Source: CAVLDP01 sp963661945
Lineage (GTDB): Bacteria > Bacillota > Clostridia > Lachnospirales > Lachnospiraceae
Length of the DNA: 24,677 nt
Direction: 5' to 3'
Assembly: GCA_963661945.1 (NCBI GenBank)
Contig: CAVLDP010000026.1
Span: 1 to 24,677 of the forward strand
Positions within the stretch are counted from its first letter, which is position 1; each line of letters begins with the position of its first letter. Under the pieces are notes generated by a model, which saw nothing but the letters and a program-made list of their open reading frames with translations, had not been told where the DNA came from and searched no databases. This document shows, piece by piece, positions 1 to 6,703 of this stretch. Position numbers and translations under genes: made by a program.

Positions 1-55
1 CAAAGCGTCACAAGACCTGTCTTTAGGTGTGCGGAGGGTGGATGGATGGTAAGTG
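1..55. repeat. 55-bp direct repeat, copy 1
   Basis: The first 55 bases of the window recur without mismatch at 378-432, giving a repeat period of 377 bp. The copy begins exactly at the window edge, so the repeat may extend further left. After base 55 the two copies diverge. It contains short GGAT/GGTA micro-repeats. No ORF crossing it looks like a real protein. Confidence 0.9.
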
Positions 56-119
56 AATGAGTGATCGATAAGTGAGCGGATAAGAGCAAAAAGCAAATTC
101 ATAATAAGCATCTCGTGCT

Positions 120-170
120 GCCCCGTTTTGCCGGGCATCTCCTCGCGTTTTCGCCCCGTTTTGCTGGGCG
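120..170. repeat. GC-rich short repeats with GCCCCGTTTTGC core
   Basis: The 12-mer GCCCCGTTTTGC occurs at 120-131 and again at 153-164, each followed by a short CYGGGC tail. A degenerate third version follows near 171-185. The stretch is far more GC-rich than the surrounding DNA. It lies inside the segment bounded by the 55-bp direct repeats and is non-coding as far as I can judge. Confidence 0.6.
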
Positions 171-242
171 CCCCCCGATTTTGCTCCGCTTGCCCTCCGT
201 CCGCCTGAAGACGGGTCGAGGTGACATGCGTGCGAATCTAGT

Positions 243-360
243 GAAATAGAAATCCTCTCCAGAAGAAAATGCCACGGCGAGCCAGGGATGGCGAGCCGAA
301 TCAGAAACTGAGAATGGACTCGAATTTCTGATGCTGGCATTTTCTAAGGAGGGGATTTCG
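243..360. repeat. Long imperfect inverted repeat (hairpin) inside the repeat unit
   Basis: The left arm around 248-274 (ending AGAAAATGCCA) and the right arm around 335-360 (starting TGGCATTTTCT) are imperfect reverse complements. A second inner pair, TCAGAAA at 301-307 and TTTCTGA at 325-331, nests inside. The left side carries an extra 26 nt with the 8-mer GGCGAGCC twice (276-283, 290-297). The region could fold as a branched RNA or DNA structure. Whether it is a small RNA, a MITE-like element or a recombination scar is not decidable here. Confidence 0.55.
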
Positions 361-377
361 TCATTTCTCTTGATGAG

Positions 378-432
378 CAAAGCGTCACAAGACCTGTCTT
401 TAGGTGTGCGGAGGGTGGATGGATGGTAAGTG
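378..432. repeat. 55-bp direct repeat, copy 2
   Basis: Exact second copy of bases 1-55. It ends about 105 bp before the start of the ketoisomerase-like gene. Together the copies bracket a 322-bp non-coding segment. The identity suggests a recent tandem duplication or gene conversion within a longer repeat array. Confidence 0.9.
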
Positions 433-479
433 GAGGGCAAAGAGTACACAGAGCGTGAACAAAGAACCACAGATTTCAA

Positions 480-508
480 TTGTCGATTGCAAAGCACTAG
501 TATAAAAT
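480..508 (+). promoter_or_regulatory. Possible promoter of the ketoisomerase-like gene
   Basis: A TATAAAAT box at 501-508 lies 30 bp before the chosen start codon, with a weak -35-like TTGTCG at 480-485 (spacer 15-16). The -10 is good but the -35 is poor, so this is tentative. Confidence 0.3.
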
Positions 509-537
509 ATAGGAAGAAAATACGTGGAGAAATTCAG

Positions 538-1260
538 ATGGAACTTAGGCATATTGATACCAACTATAGAACAGCAGAACTTATAATGGATGCAGCAGAC
601 AAGGAAGTGGATATGAGCGAGCTCTGGTCATCCATGAAGGGACTTTTGGAGGACGCCTTTCAGGGGCAGAATCTCAAGAGTGTCTATTTTTGTGTATCAA
701 GAGATGATACGGACATGATTCATTTCTACGATAGCCATAATTTCCATGAAGCTGTCGATATCGAAGATGCGATTCTGATGCGGCACGAGGATGTGGCTAG
801 TCTCAAATGGTACTCTGTCCTCTCCGGCGATTGGCTGGAGGACCCTACTACCATCACAGGCTGCAGAATCATCCATATCAGCACTATTCCAACTGTAAAT
901 GCTGGGGAATTGTCCTTCTTCGAAGCGGGACACGATATTCCATTTGATATTAAGAGGCTCTACTACATTTCCAAGGTGCCAGAAGGCATGCACAGAGGCT
1001 TTCACGCGCATAAGAATCTATTGCAGCTGCTCTTCTGCCCTTACGGACGTGTGAAGCTAATTCTGGAAAATGAACTAGGCCGAGAAGAGATCGAGCTCTC
1101 TGACCCATCCATAGGACTTATCATTGATCGTCCTACCTGGCGTGAGATGGTCTGGCTCGAACAAAATTCCGTCCTCTGTGTAGCTGCATCGGACTACTAC
1201 ACAGAAGACGATTATATTAGAGATTATTCAGAATTTAAGAAATATATTAAGGTCGAATAA
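538..1260 (+). CDS. WxcM/FdtA-type sugar 3,4-ketoisomerase-like protein with N-terminal GNAT-like remnant
   Basis: The protein is 240 aa from ATG 538, chosen because GGAGA sits 8 nt upstream; an in-frame GTG at 430 falls inside the direct repeat and has no ribosome binding site. Residues about 110-240 match the cupin family of dTDP-4-keto-6-deoxyhexose 3,4-ketoisomerases (FdtA, QdtA, WxcM C-terminus). Visible marks are the FFEAGHDIPFDIKR block (127-140), the histidine-rich HRGFHAH motif (152-158) proposed to hold the catalytic bases, and the closing DYYTEDDYIRDY block (219-230). Residues about 25-75 resemble only the end of a GNAT acetyltransferase (YFCVSRDDTDMIHFYDSHNF), with no acetyl-CoA-binding loop. 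Family members make dTDP-3-amino or 3-keto sugars for surface glycans, but no other nucleotide-sugar gene is nearby, so the role here is open. The gene converges on the GH31 gene, with 9 bp between the stops. Confidence 0.8.
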   Translation: MELRHIDTNYRTAELIMDAADKEVDMSELWSSMKGLLEDAFQGQNLKSVYFCVSRDDTDMIHFYDSHNFHEAVDIEDAILMRHEDVASLKWYSVLSGDWLEDPTTITGCRIIHISTIPTVNAGELSFFEAGHDIPFDIKRLYYISKVPEGMHRGFHAHKNLLQLLFCPYGRVKLILENELGREEIELSDPSIGLIIDRPTWREMVWLEQNSVLCVAASDYYTEDDYIRDYSEFKKYIKVE

Positions 1261-1269
1261 GTTCCACCT

Positions 1270-3282
1270 CTATCCTTCTAGGCCAAACTTATCCCGAATC
1301 GATGCAAAGGTTCTAGCCCACTCTGATGAAGCACGGTAGAATACAGGCGTATTGCCTAAATTCGCTGCAATCTTGTGGCAGCCACCTCTATAGCTATCTC
1401 CTGTCCAAAGATGAACCCATTCATCCTCCGGTAGATAGACTTCCCATTCGGATATTCCTTCCTTCCATACGGGAGCGACTAAGACATCCGGTCCAAGCAG
1501 ATACTCAAACTGCTCTGTGTAAGCTCTCTCATCATCCTCATAATGCATGAAAAGTGGTCTCTGCACTGGAGTTCCCTTGGCAGAATTCTCTAAAACCAGG
1601 CTCTTCGTATATGGAGATAGCTCCTTATATACACCTGTCAGTCTGGCCAGTCTATTCATCGTATCCTCATCCTCATAATACTGGAAATTCGTATCCGGAC
1701 GATTACCCTCATGAGTTCGCATAACTGGAGTAAATGCTGCCATCTCTGCCCAGCGAAGGAAGACTTCCTTGGTTCTACAATTGTCAAAGAGGGAAGTATA
1801 TCCGCCAATATCACTGTGATTCAGTCCACAGCCGCTCATACCAGAACTCAGTGCTGCACAGATTACAGTTGCCAGGCCATCATGTCTGGAGAAGTCCACC
1901 GACTGATCTCCTGCCCAGAGCAGGGTACAATATTTCTGGCTACCACTTCCGCCCGCTCTCATGAAGTAGACAGCGTCACCAAGCTTACCGGACTCCTCTA
2001 ATGCTTCATAATTACACTTAGCCCAGAGAACTGGCCAACGATTATGCAGAATCATAGGAGACTCGCCTGAATAGAGCTTGATATCATCAGTTGGTAGATA
2101 TTCGCCAAAATCAGCCATCCAGCCATCAATTCCTATATCGAGTGAATATTTCTTGATGACATCATTCTTGAACCACTGAAAAGCCTCTGGATTGGTCAAA
2201 TCCACCACTCCGCAGTAGAATTCGCCGAAGTCAACCAGATAATCTGATCCATCTGTCTTCGTGGCGAAGTAGCCCTTCTCCTTGCCTTCCTGATAGAGGG
2301 CACCATCATTTACCAGATAAGGATTGATATAGCCCATGAAGCGAATGCCTCTCTCATGAAGGGATGCAATCTTCTCCGGCAGTTCAGGATACATTTCCTT
2401 ATGATACTTCCAGTCCCACTGCAATCTCTTGCCAAATGAGGTCACTCTCTTACCACACCAGTCCTGGCACCAAAGAGCCGATACGCATATTCCGTGCCGA
2501 AGTGACTTCTCCAAAATCTCAAAGGATCTCTCAGAGCCACCCTGCGCCCCGATAATCAGTCCCTGATAGACCCAATCCGGGAGCTCCGGCTGCCTGCCAA
2601 GAAAAGCGGTTAGCTTCTCCGATAAGTCAATAAATGTATCTGCCTCCTCGATTCGAATCGAAGATGGCACTTCCCAGAACTGAAGCTCACTATAGCTATC
2701 AGCCCGAAAATCAAAGTCTGCATAAGCGGTAGAATCTGCATGCAGATAGTAATGTCGACTGGATACGAAGGTAGGCTCCGGATAGTTGGTATTGTAGTAA
2801 TCGCCACCAGCCTGATTCTCTACATCCGATCTCCAAGTCACATAGGTCGTCTTATCTCTTCCAACGCCAGGCTCAGAAGTCCAGATTGGGAAATGTCTTC
2901 CCTTCAGATTGAAATAGGACATCTGCTCGCCAAGTCCATAGAACTTCTCATCCGCATCCGATGCAAGGCGAAGCCAGAAACGGTTGATTCTCTCATCAAT
3001 CTTCTGGAAATTCATGGTGAAGAGTCCATCCTCTTCGCGTACTCTAGCTAAGATTTGACCTTCAAAATCCAGAACGGTCTCATCCCCCTCACTTAAGACA
3101 CCGGTAAGTGCAAGCGGTCTTCTCTCAATCAGATAATCCTCAATCTTGAAATTACCCCGATACATATCGACAGATTCTTGTCCTACGCCTACATAAATCA
3201 TAGGATTCTCCGGAGAATGGGAAAGTATTACTTTCCCATCCTTCAGAAGTTCAATCGAATCACTATTAGATCTAAATTCCAT
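1270..3282 (-). CDS. yihQ: GH31 sulfoquinovosidase (YihQ-type)
   Basis: This 670-aa cytoplasmic glycoside hydrolase has no signal peptide and resembles E. coli YihQ along its whole length. YihQ-type enzymes cleave alpha-sulfoquinovosyl glycosides, such as sulfoquinovosyl glycerol from plant sulfolipid, to sulfoquinovose. The expected nucleophile is D391 in WMADFGEYLP and the acid/base is D459 in WAGDQ. The QQRW residues that mark sulfoquinovosidases are all present: Q247 (GAQGGSE), Q273 (CQDWCGKR), R286 and W289 (GKRLQWDW). So is the tyrosine after HSDIGG (Y495), which matches YihQ Y508. R286, W289 and Y495 correspond to the sulfonate-recognition residues. An ordinary alpha-glucosidase or alpha-xylosidase would not be expected to keep this set. 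The start ATG overlaps the symporter stop as TAATG, with GAGGTAG upstream, so translation is coupled. No known sulfosugar catabolic enzyme is in the window. Confidence 0.9.
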   Translation of the reverse strand: MEFRSNSDSIELLKDGKVILSHSPENPMIYVGVGQESVDMYRGNFKIEDYLIERRPLALTGVLSEGDETVLDFEGQILARVREEDGLFTMNFQKIDERINRFWLRLASDADEKFYGLGEQMSYFNLKGRHFPIWTSEPGVGRDKTTYVTWRSDVENQAGGDYYNTNYPEPTFVSSRHYYLHADSTAYADFDFRADSYSELQFWEVPSSIRIEEADTFIDLSEKLTAFLGRQPELPDWVYQGLIIGAQGGSERSFEILEKSLRHGICVSALWCQDWCGKRVTSFGKRLQWDWKYHKEMYPELPEKIASLHERGIRFMGYINPYLVNDGALYQEGKEKGYFATKTDGSDYLVDFGEFYCGVVDLTNPEAFQWFKNDVIKKYSLDIGIDGWMADFGEYLPTDDIKLYSGESPMILHNRWPVLWAKCNYEALEESGKLGDAVYFMRAGGSGSQKYCTLLWAGDQSVDFSRHDGLATVICAALSSGMSGCGLNHSDIGGYTSLFDNCRTKEVFLRWAEMAAFTPVMRTHEGNRPDTNFQYYEDEDTMNRLARLTGVYKELSPYTKSLVLENSAKGTPVQRPLFMHYEDDERAYTEQFEYLLGPDVLVAPVWKEGISEWEVYLPEDEWVHLWTGDSYRGGCHKIAANLGNTPVFYRASSEWARTFASIRDKFGLEG

Positions 3283-5039
3283 TATGCTACCTCTTTTTTG
3301 CTGTCAGCCTTCACTGCAATTACCACACAGATGATAGTCTCAATCAGGAATGCAATTGTTACACCTGCAATCAGTCCTACATTTCTAGTAGCGGTTGCAA
3401 TACCAGCCTTAGAGAAGATGAAGTACTCATAGACAAGGAAGGATACCAGCCATACAGCAATTGGCTTTCTTCTCTTCCAAGGTGTCATATCGTAGCTTGG
3501 ATCCTTGGAGCTGCCGCGATCGAATTCCTTATCGTTTGGTGCAATCTTCGCACAGATGAAGATAATAATCAGCATTACGATAAATGAGATTGCATAAATG
3601 TGCATATAATTGATGCTCACAATCTTGTTCGTAAGTGGGCTGTCAATGTACTTGAACCAGAACTTGAAGCCAGAGTAGAAGAATACATGCCAAGCGGTTG
3701 CAACATATGCACCAAGACGTGAACCCTTCTTAGAGAACATACCAACAAGAACGATAGTAATAATTGGGATATTGTAGAAGCCTGTGAAGCTTCGTCCAAA
3801 ATCATAGAGTCCTGTTGACATAACCTGCAGGAATGGTGATACGCAGATAGAGAAGGCTGCGAAGAGCCATCCAATATTCTTAGCGTATTTAACCGTCTTC
3901 TCTTCCGATAGGTTCGGATTGAAGATTGGCTTGTAGATATCACACATAAATACTGTCGATGCAGCATTTAAGTATGAATTATAAGTAGAAATGATAGAAC
4001 CAAAGAGGGCTGCACAGAAGAGTCCTACAATTGGCCATGGAAGAGAACGCGCTACAAGAGTAGGATATGCGAGGTCCTTGCTCTCTAGTCCATTTCCAAG
4101 AAGTGCTGCTGCGATAACACCAGGAAGCACCAAAAGAAGTGGTACAAGCATCTTTAGGAAACCAGAGAGAAGCACACCCTTCTGTCCTTCCTTCAGATTC
4201 TTCGCACCAAGTGCTCTCTGAATCAGGACCTGATTGGTGCCCCAATAGAAGAGATTAGCCAGTAACATACCAGTGAAGATGCAGGCAAATGGTACAGGAT
4301 CTGTTGCACCACCAATAGCATTCAGCTGGTCATAATTATTATCAAGTACATAAGTCACACCTGCTGCAAATCCACCGTCGCCCTTGGCATTACCTACAGC
4401 AATGAAGCCAAATACAACTACTGCGATTGAGCCAGCGATTAGAAGGATACCATTTATGGTATCTGATACAGCAACAGCCTTCAGTCCGCCGAGTACTGCA
4501 TAGAGAGCGCCGATGATACCAACGGCAATAATTAGAATCGTGATTCCAGCCTGTGTGCTAATACCAAACATGGCATTCAGATCAAAAATCTGGTTGAAGG
4601 CAATAGCTCCAGCATACAGACATACCGGAATACCGATAATCAGATATCCTACCAGGAAGAGGAAAGAAATCATACGACGAACGCCAACTCCGTAGCGCTC
4701 CTCCATGAATTCTGGAAGTGTGGTGTAACCCTTCCTCAAGTAAAGCGGCAAGAATACAAATGCCATAACGATTGTTGCGATTACTGCTGTAGCCTCCCAT
4801 GCCATACCAGACATGTTCGCAGCATAGGATTGTCCGGACAAGCCGACCAAATTCTCCGCAGACAGATTGGTCAGAAGCATGGAGCCTGCAATGAAGACGC
4901 CTCCAAGTCCGTTGCCAGCCAGGAAATAGCCCTTGGCTGTCTTCTGATCATCACTGCTAGAGACAATCTTGCCCGAGATGACTGCCACAAGAATCGTGAA
5001 CAGTGCAAACGTGATGAGTGTAAATGCTAAATGTTCCAT
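3282..5039 (-). CDS. Sodium:solute symporter (SSS family), YidK-like
   Basis: A 585-aa integral membrane protein with about 13-14 hydrophobic segments. It carries SSS (SLC5-like) signatures: GYFLAGNGLGG near residues 37-47, then SMLLTNLSAENLVGLSGQSY (53-72), WEATAV, FLPLYLRKGYTTLPEFMEER and GVLYAVLGGLKAVAVSD-type blocks. Overall it resembles E. coli YidK more than the PutP or SglT types. It should import a small organic solute with sodium. Because its stop codon overlaps the start of the sulfoquinovosidase gene, the likely cargo is a sulfoquinovoside such as sulfoquinovosyl glycerol; this rests on context, not on residues. GGGGAT precedes the start codon. It is the first gene of the operon, behind a -10 box with a poor -35, consistent with activator-dependent transcription. 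Confidence 0.85.
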   Translation of the reverse strand: MEHLAFTLITFALFTILVAVISGKIVSSSDDQKTAKGYFLAGNGLGGVFIAGSMLLTNLSAENLVGLSGQSYAANMSGMAWEATAVIATIVMAFVFLPLYLRKGYTTLPEFMEERYGVGVRRMISFLFLVGYLIIGIPVCLYAGAIAFNQIFDLNAMFGISTQAGITILIIAVGIIGALYAVLGGLKAVAVSDTINGILLIAGSIAVVVFGFIAVGNAKGDGGFAAGVTYVLDNNYDQLNAIGGATDPVPFACIFTGMLLANLFYWGTNQVLIQRALGAKNLKEGQKGVLLSGFLKMLVPLLLVLPGVIAAALLGNGLESKDLAYPTLVARSLPWPIVGLFCAALFGSIISTYNSYLNAASTVFMCDIYKPIFNPNLSEEKTVKYAKNIGWLFAAFSICVSPFLQVMSTGLYDFGRSFTGFYNIPIITIVLVGMFSKKGSRLGAYVATAWHVFFYSGFKFWFKYIDSPLTNKIVSINYMHIYAISFIVMLIIIFICAKIAPNDKEFDRGSSKDPSYDMTPWKRRKPIAVWLVSFLVYEYFIFSKAGIATATRNVGLIAGVTIAFLIETIICVVIAVKADSKKEVA

Positions 5040-5081
5040 AATGAAAATCCCCTTTCACCTCTTTTTATCAAAAGAACCAAT

Positions 5082-5109
5082 TTAATTAATTAATTCTTTT
5101 AATTAATTA
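5082..5109. repeat. TTAATTAATTA repeats in the transporter leader
   Basis: TTAATTAATTAATT (5082-5095) and AATTAATTA (5101-5109), separated by CTTTT, form an AT-only direct/inverted repeat. It lies at and just after the predicted transcription start of the symporter-sulfoquinovosidase operon. It could be a regulator site or simply AT-rich initial transcribed DNA. Confidence 0.4.
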
Positions 5110-5111
5110 GG

Positions 5112-5140
5112 ATTATATAACATAAATTCTCATTTCGAAA
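5112..5140 (-). promoter_or_regulatory. Predicted promoter of the symporter-sulfoquinovosidase operon
   Basis: Read on the minus strand, a perfect -10 TATAAT (plus 5112-5117) is separated by 17 bp from TTTCGA (plus 5135-5140), a poor -35. A good -10 with a bad -35 is typical of promoters that need an activator. The AraC-family gene next door is the obvious candidate. Confidence 0.5.
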
Positions 5141-5146
5141 CAGTTT

Positions 5147-5173
5147 TTCCACAATCCGTTCGATATTGTGGAA
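5147..5173. promoter_or_regulatory. Perfect 9-bp-arm dyad upstream of the -35 (likely operator)
   Basis: TTCCACAAT (5147-5155) and ATTGTGGAA (5165-5173) are perfect inverted repeats around a 9-bp spacer. The dyad sits 6 bp upstream of the predicted -35, which is the usual activator position. It is the best visible candidate for the binding site of the adjacent AraC-family protein. There is no T-tract, so a terminator is unlikely. The remaining 5174-5321 shows nothing recognisable. Confidence 0.5.
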
Positions 5174-5321
5174 GTCATACAAATTATGCTCTCATATTTC
5201 GTGAATTCTGACGAGCAGTCTCAGATGAGTTTCCATATCTTCCTTGCTACTCCTATGCCTAGTCAGGGGTGATTGCTACCAAGTTTCCCATCAGTGCCAA
5301 CAATCTCTACCCATCCCAAAT

Positions 5322-6542
5322 CTACTTATCCAACATCTTCTTATACTCGCGCGGACTGAAGCCTACATATTTCTTGAAGAGCTTGGAGAAATAACCAAAG
5401 TCCGACACTCCAACAAGCTCAGCCACCTCCGCAACTGATAGATTCGTTGTATTGAAATAACGAAGGGAAGCCTGGATTCTCTGCTTATTAATATAGGTAG
5501 TCAACGTCTCTCCCACTTCCTTCTTGAAGGCATTAGACAGATAGGATGCGTTCTTGTCGAAGGTCTCTGCCAGAGAGGAAAGCGTAAGTTCCATAGCCAG
5601 ATGCTGATCAATATAATTCACAACGCTTCTTATCAAATAGGAATAACCCTCATATGTATAATTCTTCGAGAGGATGGCGTATTTCCTGGCCATATCAAAC
5701 GGCAGACGTCTAAGCTCATTTGCCGACCTGCATTCATCAATACGAAGTTCAAAATTCTGTGCCTGTTCCAAGATGTAAGAGGGATGAACCGCAGTCTCAA
5801 GCATGCGAGAGACGAAGAAATTATTCAGTCCTGTAAGATTCCTCTTGGTCTCGGATGTCGGACCTGTCTCAAGAATCGTCGCATAATCAAGCACGGACTT
5901 GATATGTTCCACGGCAGCCGCTTGATTACCGCTGCATACCGCCTTACTACAAGCCTCCAGTCTCTTATTTAATTCCAGATAATAATCCGCCGAGAACTTG
6001 GTGAAACGTTCCTCACTCGGACTTACCCTGTGCCTCGTCGAAGAATAACTGATTGTATGAGATCTGTAGTCACAAAACTCCGGAACAAAGTGAGAAATCA
6101 GGTGTCCCATAGTGAGAATCAAGTCATCTATGGAGACAACCGGAAGTCCCATATAGAACTTAGTCAGCATGGTCGTGTGTGTAGGATCAATTCCATTGTC
6201 CTTCATAATCTGCTGAATAACACTTCTCTCAATCGGTTCACTTCGAAATGGCAGAATTCCAATCAGATCCGGGTCACCCTCTCCTTTAAGAACCGCAAGA
6301 ACATTATAGAAGCCAAGTGAACTCTCAATCACCACAATTTCATAATCTGCAGCTTGTCCCAGCGAGAAGATTGGCTTACTGGTTGCATATTCCCCCCAGA
6401 CCATTCGCCGAAGTCCCATGTCCATTTCTTCAAAATCCCGATATGGCGGCTGCATTAGAAATGCAGTCACCTTGAAGGTATCCGATAGAATCTGCTTCAC
6501 AAAAGGATAGAATTCTTCTGTTTTCATTCGATTCTCAGCCAT
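5322..6542 (-). CDS. AraC-family transcriptional regulator
   Basis: A 406-aa protein whose last ~100 residues form the AraC/XylS DNA-binding domain. The first helix-turn-helix lies around LTLSSLAETFDKNASYLSNA and the second around LSVAEVAELVGVSDFGYFSK, followed by the family-typical FKKYVGFSPREYKK near the end. The N-terminal ~300 residues belong to no domain I can name; they are long for a simple sugar-binding cupin and probably carry the effector-sensing part. The start ATG follows GGGGGA. The gene lies between the sulfoquinovosidase operon (same strand, downstream) and the divergent GH2/GPH operon, so it could control either or both. Dyads in both flanking regions differ in sequence, so a shared site is not evident. 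Confidence 0.88.
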   Translation of the reverse strand: MAENRMKTEEFYPFVKQILSDTFKVTAFLMQPPYRDFEEMDMGLRRMVWGEYATSKPIFSLGQAADYEIVVIESSLGFYNVLAVLKGEGDPDLIGILPFRSEPIERSVIQQIMKDNGIDPTHTTMLTKFYMGLPVVSIDDLILTMGHLISHFVPEFCDYRSHTISYSSTRHRVSPSEERFTKFSADYYLELNKRLEACSKAVCSGNQAAAVEHIKSVLDYATILETGPTSETKRNLTGLNNFFVSRMLETAVHPSYILEQAQNFELRIDECRSANELRRLPFDMARKYAILSKNYTYEGYSYLIRSVVNYIDQHLAMELTLSSLAETFDKNASYLSNAFKKEVGETLTTYINKQRIQASLRYFNTTNLSVAEVAELVGVSDFGYFSKLFKKYVGFSPREYKKMLDK

Positions 6543-6580
6543 TTATCCCCCTTTTCGTCTGTACTACTTTTATCATTTTC

Positions 6581-6608
6581 ATTATCTTACCCAAAAATTG
6601 TACCAAAA
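6581..6608 (-). promoter_or_regulatory. Possible promoter of the AraC-family gene
   Basis: On the minus strand GATAAT (plus 6581-6586) can act as a -10, with a poor TTTTGG (plus 6603-6608) 16 bp upstream. This is tentative. Confidence 0.25.
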
Positions 6609-6621
6609 CTATAAATTTACG

Positions 6622-6646
6622 ACAAGCAAATATCCTATTCGCTTGT
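6622..6646. promoter_or_regulatory. Dyad operator abutting the GH2 promoter -10
   Basis: ACAAGCAAAT (6622-6631) and ATTCGCTTGT (6637-6646) are 10-bp inverted arms with one mismatch and a 5-bp spacer. The dyad covers the -35 position and ends directly at the -10 box TATACT (6647-6652). The hexamer expected at -35 (AAGCAA) is poor. The placement fits a repressor operator or an activator acting in the -35 region. Confidence 0.5.
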
Positions 6647-6652
6647 TATACT
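6647..6652 (+). promoter_or_regulatory. -10 box of the GH2-GPH operon
   Basis: TATACT lies 52 bp before the GH2 start codon, directly next to the dyad at 6622-6646. No good -35 is present. Transcription would begin near 6659. Confidence 0.4.
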
Positions 6653-6671
6653 TTCCTCATCAATCAACGGA

Positions 6672-6691
6672 TTGTAGAGAAATTTCTACAA
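6672..6691. promoter_or_regulatory. Near-perfect palindrome in the GH2 leader
   Basis: TTGTAGA (6672-6678) and TCTACAA (6685-6691) flank GAAATT, making an almost continuous 20-bp palindrome. It lies between the predicted transcription start and the AAAGGAGGGG ribosome binding site. It could be a second operator or a leader hairpin next to the ribosome binding site. Confidence 0.45.
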
Positions 6692-6703
6692 AAGGAGGGG
6701 AAT

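Noticed and set aside
1..432. CRISPR array
   Set aside because: There are only two copies of a 55-bp repeat with a 322-bp interval, the interval is itself structured, and no cas gene is present.
23..497. Two minus-strand ORFs of 105 and 132 codons in the left repeat region
   Set aside because: They span the GC-rich repeats and the hairpin, have Arg/Gly/Ala-rich low-complexity translations, no convincing ribosome binding site and no recognisable family. They are better explained as open frames in a non-coding repeat.
430..537. Longer start (GTG 430) for the ketoisomerase-like protein
   Set aside because: It lies in the direct repeat with no ribosome binding site, and the extra 36 residues look unlike a protein domain. 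ATG 538 has GGAGA at proper distance.
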